Source: Desulfocurvus sp.
Lineage (GTDB): Bacteria > Desulfobacterota > Desulfovibrionia > Desulfovibrionales > Desulfovibrionaceae
Assembly (NCBI RefSeq): GCF_023230885.1
Contig: NZ_JALNWM010000129.1
Location: forward strand, 1 to 9,429
Length of the DNA stretch: 9,429 bases
Direction of reading: 5' to 3'
A program made the position numbers and the translations under genes. The notes under the pieces were generated by a model. The model was not told where the DNA came from. It searched no databases and saw nothing but the letters and a program-made list of their open reading frames with translations. Shown piece by piece: positions 6,602 to 9,429 of this stretch (position 1 is its first letter; each line of letters starts with the position of its first letter).

Positions 6602-7562
6602 CGCCCTGAGCCCCACGGGGCTGGCCCTGGTGGTGCCCTGCCGCCACTGCGCGGCCTTCATCGGGCCCTGCCTGGACTCCATCCTGGCCCAGGACCACGC
6701 CCACTGGCGCCTGCTGGTGGCCGACGATGCCTCCACCGACGGCACGGCCGACGCCGTGCGCCCCTACCTGGACGACCCGCGCATCCGCTGGCGCAGTCTG
6801 CCCGCGCGCGCCGGGCTCATGGGCAACACCCGGGACGCCCTGGCCCGCCTGGACCCGGCCCCCGCGGAGGTCGTGGCCATCGTCGACGGCGACGACACCC
6901 TGCTGCCCGGGGCCCTCGCGCGGATCATGCGGGAGCACGCCCGCGGCTACGACGTGGTCTGGACGGACATGGAAATCGAAGGCCGCCGGGGCTCCACGGG
7001 CCGGGCCCTGCTGCCCGGGGTGCCCGTGCGCCAGCAGCTCTGGTGCCTGTCGCAATTGCGCAGCTTCAAGGGCTACCTGCTGCGCGGGCTGCCGCCGGAC
7101 CGGCTGTGCGACCCCTCGGGCGGGCCCTGCCGCGCCGCTGGCGACCTGGCGCTGTACTTCGCGCTCATCGAGCGCGCGGGCGTGGCCAAGGCGTCCTTCG
7201 TGCCCGAGCGGCTCTACCGCTACCGCGAGCACGCGGGCAACAACTGCCGCGCCCTGCGCGCCGAGCAGCTGGACAACAACCGCCACCTGCGCGCCCTGCC
7301 CCCCCTGGCCATGCAAACGGAATTCTTCGACTTCACCGAGACCCTGACCGACCCCGACGGCAGCGCCCTGGACAAGCTCGGCCTGCGCGAGTTCGGCCAG
7401 GCCGTGCGCGAGCGCCACCCCCGGCCCCACAGCGTGCGCGTGCGCCACGTCATCCCCCGGGCCCTGGAGGATTCCTGGCGCGCCTACCACGGGCTATGGA
7501 TCGCCGAGGGGGTCTATCTGGAGGGTGTGCCGCAGGACGCGGCCGCCCCGCAGTCCGACTGA
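6594..7562 (+). CDS. family 2 (GT-A) glycosyltransferase
   Basis: The product is 322 aa, starting at GTG 6594 and overlapping the previous gene by eight bases. The Shine-Dalgarno is weak (a GGGGCGGG patch), so translation probably depends on coupling. The GT2 core is clear: LALVVPCRHCAAFIGPCLDS (10-29), the nucleotide-binding WRLLVADDASTDGTADAV (38-55), and the metal-binding DGDD (98-101) in VAIVDGDDTLLPGAL. The family's usual catalytic ED region reads GDLALYF here (183-189), followed by the common YRYREHAGNN segment (208-217). The C-terminal 100 residues are not recognisable. It lacks membrane helices, so it is likely a cytosolic enzyme adding a sugar to a lipid-linked or protein-linked glycan. 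Donor unknown. The last 49 bases overlap the opposite-strand CgeB-type gene. Confidence 0.88.
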   Translation: MRSALSPTGLALVVPCRHCAAFIGPCLDSILAQDHAHWRLLVADDASTDGTADAVRPYLDDPRIRWRSLPARAGLMGNTRDALARLDPAPAEVVAIVDGDDTLLPGALARIMREHARGYDVVWTDMEIEGRRGSTGRALLPGVPVRQQLWCLSQLRSFKGYLLRGLPPDRLCDPSGGPCRAAGDLALYFALIERAGVAKASFVPERLYRYREHAGNNCRALRAEQLDNNRHLRALPPLAMQTEFFDFTETLTDPDGSALDKLGLREFGQAVRERHPRPHSVRVRHVIPRALEDSWRAYHGLWIAEGVYLEGVPQDAAAPQSD

Positions 7563-9208
7563 GGGCGCGCAGCCAGGGAGCGCACCGCCCCGGCCAGGGC
7601 CGCGCCGCCCCGGGCGGCGAGCACGGAGTCGAAGCGGCCCCCGGCGCCCCGGGCCAGGGCCGCGCTCCGGGCCAGGGCCAGTTCCTCCAAGCCCTGGTGC
7701 AGGCGCATGGCCTGGAGGTTCACCAGCCCCAGCTCCAGCCCCAGGCGCCAGTCGCCGGGCTCGCGCAGCCCAAGCCAGGAAAGCACCGAAAGCCGGAACT
7801 CGCCCATCCCCGCATGGCGCGCGGCCACGGCGTCCAGGCGGCGCATGATCCCGGGGCGCCCGGGCTCCAGCTCGTTGGCCCACAGCAGGCATTCCAGGGC
7901 CGAGCCGGGCACGGTGCGCCCGGCGTCGAAACGCAGCCCGGGGCGTACGTCGAGCCCCGCGCGCTCGCACTCCCCGGCCCAGGCCAGCAGGAGTTCCACG
8001 GGGCTCCCGCCGCCCCGGTCGCCCAGCCCGCGCGCCCGGGCGTGGCCCAGCCAGAAGGCCCGGGCGAGGTCCGCCTCCCCGGCGCGCAGGGCCGCGCCCG
8101 ACGCCGCGAGCCCCGCCTCCAGGTCGCCCGCGAAGCGCCCCGCGCCCAGGGCCGCACGCAGCAGGCGCACGAGCTCCCCGGCCTCCCCCGCGCGCAGCAG
8201 GGCGCGCACCAGCCCGGCAAAGGCCCAGGGCTCGGCCCAGCCCAGCGGCCCCAGGGCCGCCAGGATCGGCGCGGCCGGGCTTTGGACCATGCCGCCCTCG
8301 GCCAACAGGCCCACGGCGTCCCAGGCGTGCGCGTCGGCCCCGGCGCCCCGGGGCGCGCAGCCCGCGGCCCGCGCCGCAGCGTCCAGGATGGCGGCGCAGC
8401 GGTGCTCGGGCAGATGCTCGCGCCGTACGCGCTCCCAGGCTGCACGGCCCACGGCCTCGGCCCGCCGGGGCTCGGCCAGCAGCGCCCGCGCCAGGGCGTC
8501 CAGTTCGTGGATGTCCGCGAACTCGAACACCTCCACCCCGGGCTCGAACAGATGCCCCACCCCGCCCTCGGCGGCCTGGTTCAGGACCGCGCAGCCGCAT
8601 GAGGCGGCCTCGAAAAGCCGAAAATTGATCTCGCTGCAGATGGCCTCGTTGGGCACCAGCCGCGTCTGGCCGTAGGCGTCGAGCATGGCCTCGGCGTCCA
8701 GGCCGTCCAAGTGCTCCAGGCCGTGGCGCTCCGCCAGGAGGCCGACCATGCGCTGGCGCGCGGGGCGGTGCGCCGTGACCCGGCCGACAAGGCACATGGG
8801 CCGCCCGCGGGCGGCCCAGGGCCGCCAGGGCCGGTGGGCCCCGAACCACGGCAGGTAGGCCACCCGCCCCGCGCCCAGGGCCTCCAGCCGCCGGACCCAG
8901 GGCAGCTGCGAGCACAGCACGGCGTCGAACTGCCGGGCGTAGGCCCGGTGCCACCAGGCGTTGAGGTGCACGTCGATGGCCCAGAACAGCTTGGGGCAGG
9001 CCAGTTCCCCCAGGCCCATGAGGATGGTGCGCGGCGACAGGCGCTCCACTTCGAGCACCAGCTCGGGCCAGGAGCGGTCCAGGCCGTTGGCCTCCAGCAG
9101 GCGCGGCAGGCTGCGCGGGCCCGGCTCCAGGGCCAGGGCCAGCACCTCGTGGCCCAGCTCGCGGAAGGTCCGGGCGATGATCCTCTGGTTGACGACGACG
9201 ATGCGCAT
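7514..9208 (-). CDS. CgeB-type glycosyltransferase with a long helical C-terminal region
   Basis: The product is 564 aa. It starts at the ATG read from 9208, with GAGG at 9222-9219 on the same strand ten bases upstream. Residues 1 to about 285 resemble the GT-B proteins annotated as spore-maturation CgeB or glycosyltransferase: MRIVVVNQRIIARTFRELGH, LFWAIDVHLNAWW, VAYLPWFG, then VGRVTAHRPARQRMVGLL. The donor-loop signature is SEINFRLFEAASCGCAVLN (192-210), followed by GHLFEPGVEVFEF. Residues about 290-564 are Ala/Leu/Arg/Gly-rich helical repeats, possibly TPR-like, with no clear family. The name CgeB is historical; such enzymes occur widely in surface-polysaccharide and flagellin glycosylation loci. 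It lies 31 bp after a galE-type gene on the same strand, so the two are probably co-transcribed. Its 3' end overlaps the GT2 gene tail to tail. Confidence 0.87.
   Translation of the reverse strand: MRIVVVNQRIIARTFRELGHEVLALALEPGPRSLPRLLEANGLDRSWPELVLEVERLSPRTILMGLGELACPKLFWAIDVHLNAWWHRAYARQFDAVLCSQLPWVRRLEALGAGRVAYLPWFGAHRPWRPWAARGRPMCLVGRVTAHRPARQRMVGLLAERHGLEHLDGLDAEAMLDAYGQTRLVPNEAICSEINFRLFEAASCGCAVLNQAAEGGVGHLFEPGVEVFEFADIHELDALARALLAEPRRAEAVGRAAWERVRREHLPEHRCAAILDAAARAAGCAPRGAGADAHAWDAVGLLAEGGMVQSPAAPILAALGPLGWAEPWAFAGLVRALLRAGEAGELVRLLRAALGAGRFAGDLEAGLAASGAALRAGEADLARAFWLGHARARGLGDRGGGSPVELLLAWAGECERAGLDVRPGLRFDAGRTVPGSALECLLWANELEPGRPGIMRRLDAVAARHAGMGEFRLSVLSWLGLREPGDWRLGLELGLVNLQAMRLHQGLEELALARSAALARGAGGRFDSVLAARGGAALAGAVRSLAARPQSDCGAAASCGTPSR
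7603..7619. repeat. 7-bp perfect inverted repeat near the convergent gene ends
   Basis: CGCCGCC (7603-7609) pairs with GGCGGCG (7613-7619) over a three-base loop, about 40 bp past the GT2 stop and inside the opposite CgeB-type gene. No T-run follows on either strand. It could slow polymerase leaving the + operon, or may simply reflect GC-rich Ala/Gly codons. Confidence 0.3.
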
Positions 9209-9239
9209 GGCGTTGCGGCCTCGGCAGGCGGAAAGGGGC

Positions 9240-9429
9240 TCAGGCCCTGGCGGCGTGCCAGCGCCAGGCCGTGCTGACGATGCTGTCCAGGTCCGTCAGG
9301 TCCGGACTCCAGCCGAGCACGGCGCGCGCGCGCCCGGCGGCGGCGACCAGGGCCCCGGGGTCGCCCGCGCGGCGCGGCGCGGGCTCGCACGGCACGGGGC
9401 GGCCCGAGGCGCGCTCCACCGCGGCCAGC
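9240..9429 (-). CDS. galE: UDP-glucose 4-epimerase-type protein, C-terminal 62 residues (5' end outside window)
   Basis: Reading the - strand from the right edge gives an open frame that ends at the TGA at 9242-9240. It has no start codon in the window, since the gene begins beyond it. The residues include GRPVPCEPAPRRAGDPGAL, then RARAVLGWSPDLTDLDSIV and TAWRWH. These match the end of GalE-type short-chain dehydrogenase/epimerases: the RRxGDP motif that helps bind the UDP part of the substrate, LGWxP, and a final Trp-containing helix. GalE interconverts UDP-glucose and UDP-galactose (or their N-acetyl forms), supplying donor sugars for glycan synthesis, which suits the CgeB-type gene 31 bp downstream. 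The NAD-binding and catalytic parts are not visible, so other UDP-sugar epimerases remain possible. Confidence 0.85.
   Translation of the reverse strand, partial: LAAVERASGRPVPCEPAPRRAGDPGALVAAAGRARAVLGWSPDLTDLDSIVSTAWRWHAARA

Noticed and set aside
4200..7490. Long - strand open frames opposite the synthase and glycosyltransferase genes
   Set aside because: They translate to Gln/Gly/Val/Ala-rich shadow proteins without domains, while the + strand frames carry intact family motifs and coupled starts.
7043..8675. + strand open frames across the CgeB-type gene
   Set aside because: They are Arg/Pro/Ser-rich shadows; the - strand frame carries glycosyltransferase motifs.

Overview
The window is a GC-rich piece of a Gram-negative bacterial chromosome. 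Kdo/lipopolysaccharide genes show the Gram-negative outer membrane. The very high GC, the mixture of ATG and GTG starts, and the Kdo-transferase / kdsB / carA / TPR gene order would suit a sulfate reducer of the Desulfovibrio group. That assignment is an inference from general look and gene order, not a match I could run.

Left block (1-3234, + strand): the C-terminal part of Kdo transferase (waaA/kdtA), then kdsB (CMP-Kdo synthetase), carA (carbamoyl phosphate synthase small subunit) and a tetratricopeptide-repeat (TPR) protein. waaA/kdsB and kdsB/carA are packed with stop-start overlap or near-overlap, so they look translationally coupled. The TPR gene follows after 98 bp containing a hairpin and a short direct repeat.

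Middle (3235-3915): 681 bp with no convincing gene. It starts with tandem GC hairpins after the TPR stop. A roughly 370-bp tract follows that is extremely rich in C over G on the + strand and resembles a Rho-utilisation zone. Then comes a clearly more AT-rich stretch of about 190 bp packed with small palindromes and direct repeats. It ends in a near-consensus sigma-70 promoter (TTGACA, 17 bp, TAGAAT) that also contains a sigma-54-like GG-N10-GC element.

Right block A (3916-7562, + strand): a compact four-gene operon driven by that promoter. It encodes a winged-helix DNA-binding protein fused to a Rossmann-like domain, a NeuB-family nonulosonic (sialic-type) acid synthase closest in look to the animal NANS type, a GT-B glycosyltransferase and a GT-A family 2 glycosyltransferase. 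Successive genes overlap by 3-8 bases and the last three all start with GTG.

Right block B (7514-9429, - strand): a CgeB-type glycosyltransferase with a long helical C-terminal extension, preceded by the 3' end of a galE-type UDP-glucose 4-epimerase that runs off the window. It converges on block A, and the last 49 bp of the two operons overlap tail to tail.

Together the window looks like the junction of a conserved Kdo/LPS-core housekeeping operon with an accessory surface-glycan (O-antigen, capsule or flagellin glycan) locus. Its distinctive parts are the NANS-like synthase and the self-contained wHTH-Rossmann regulator. No tRNA, rRNA, CRISPR array, insertion sequence or phage gene was seen.
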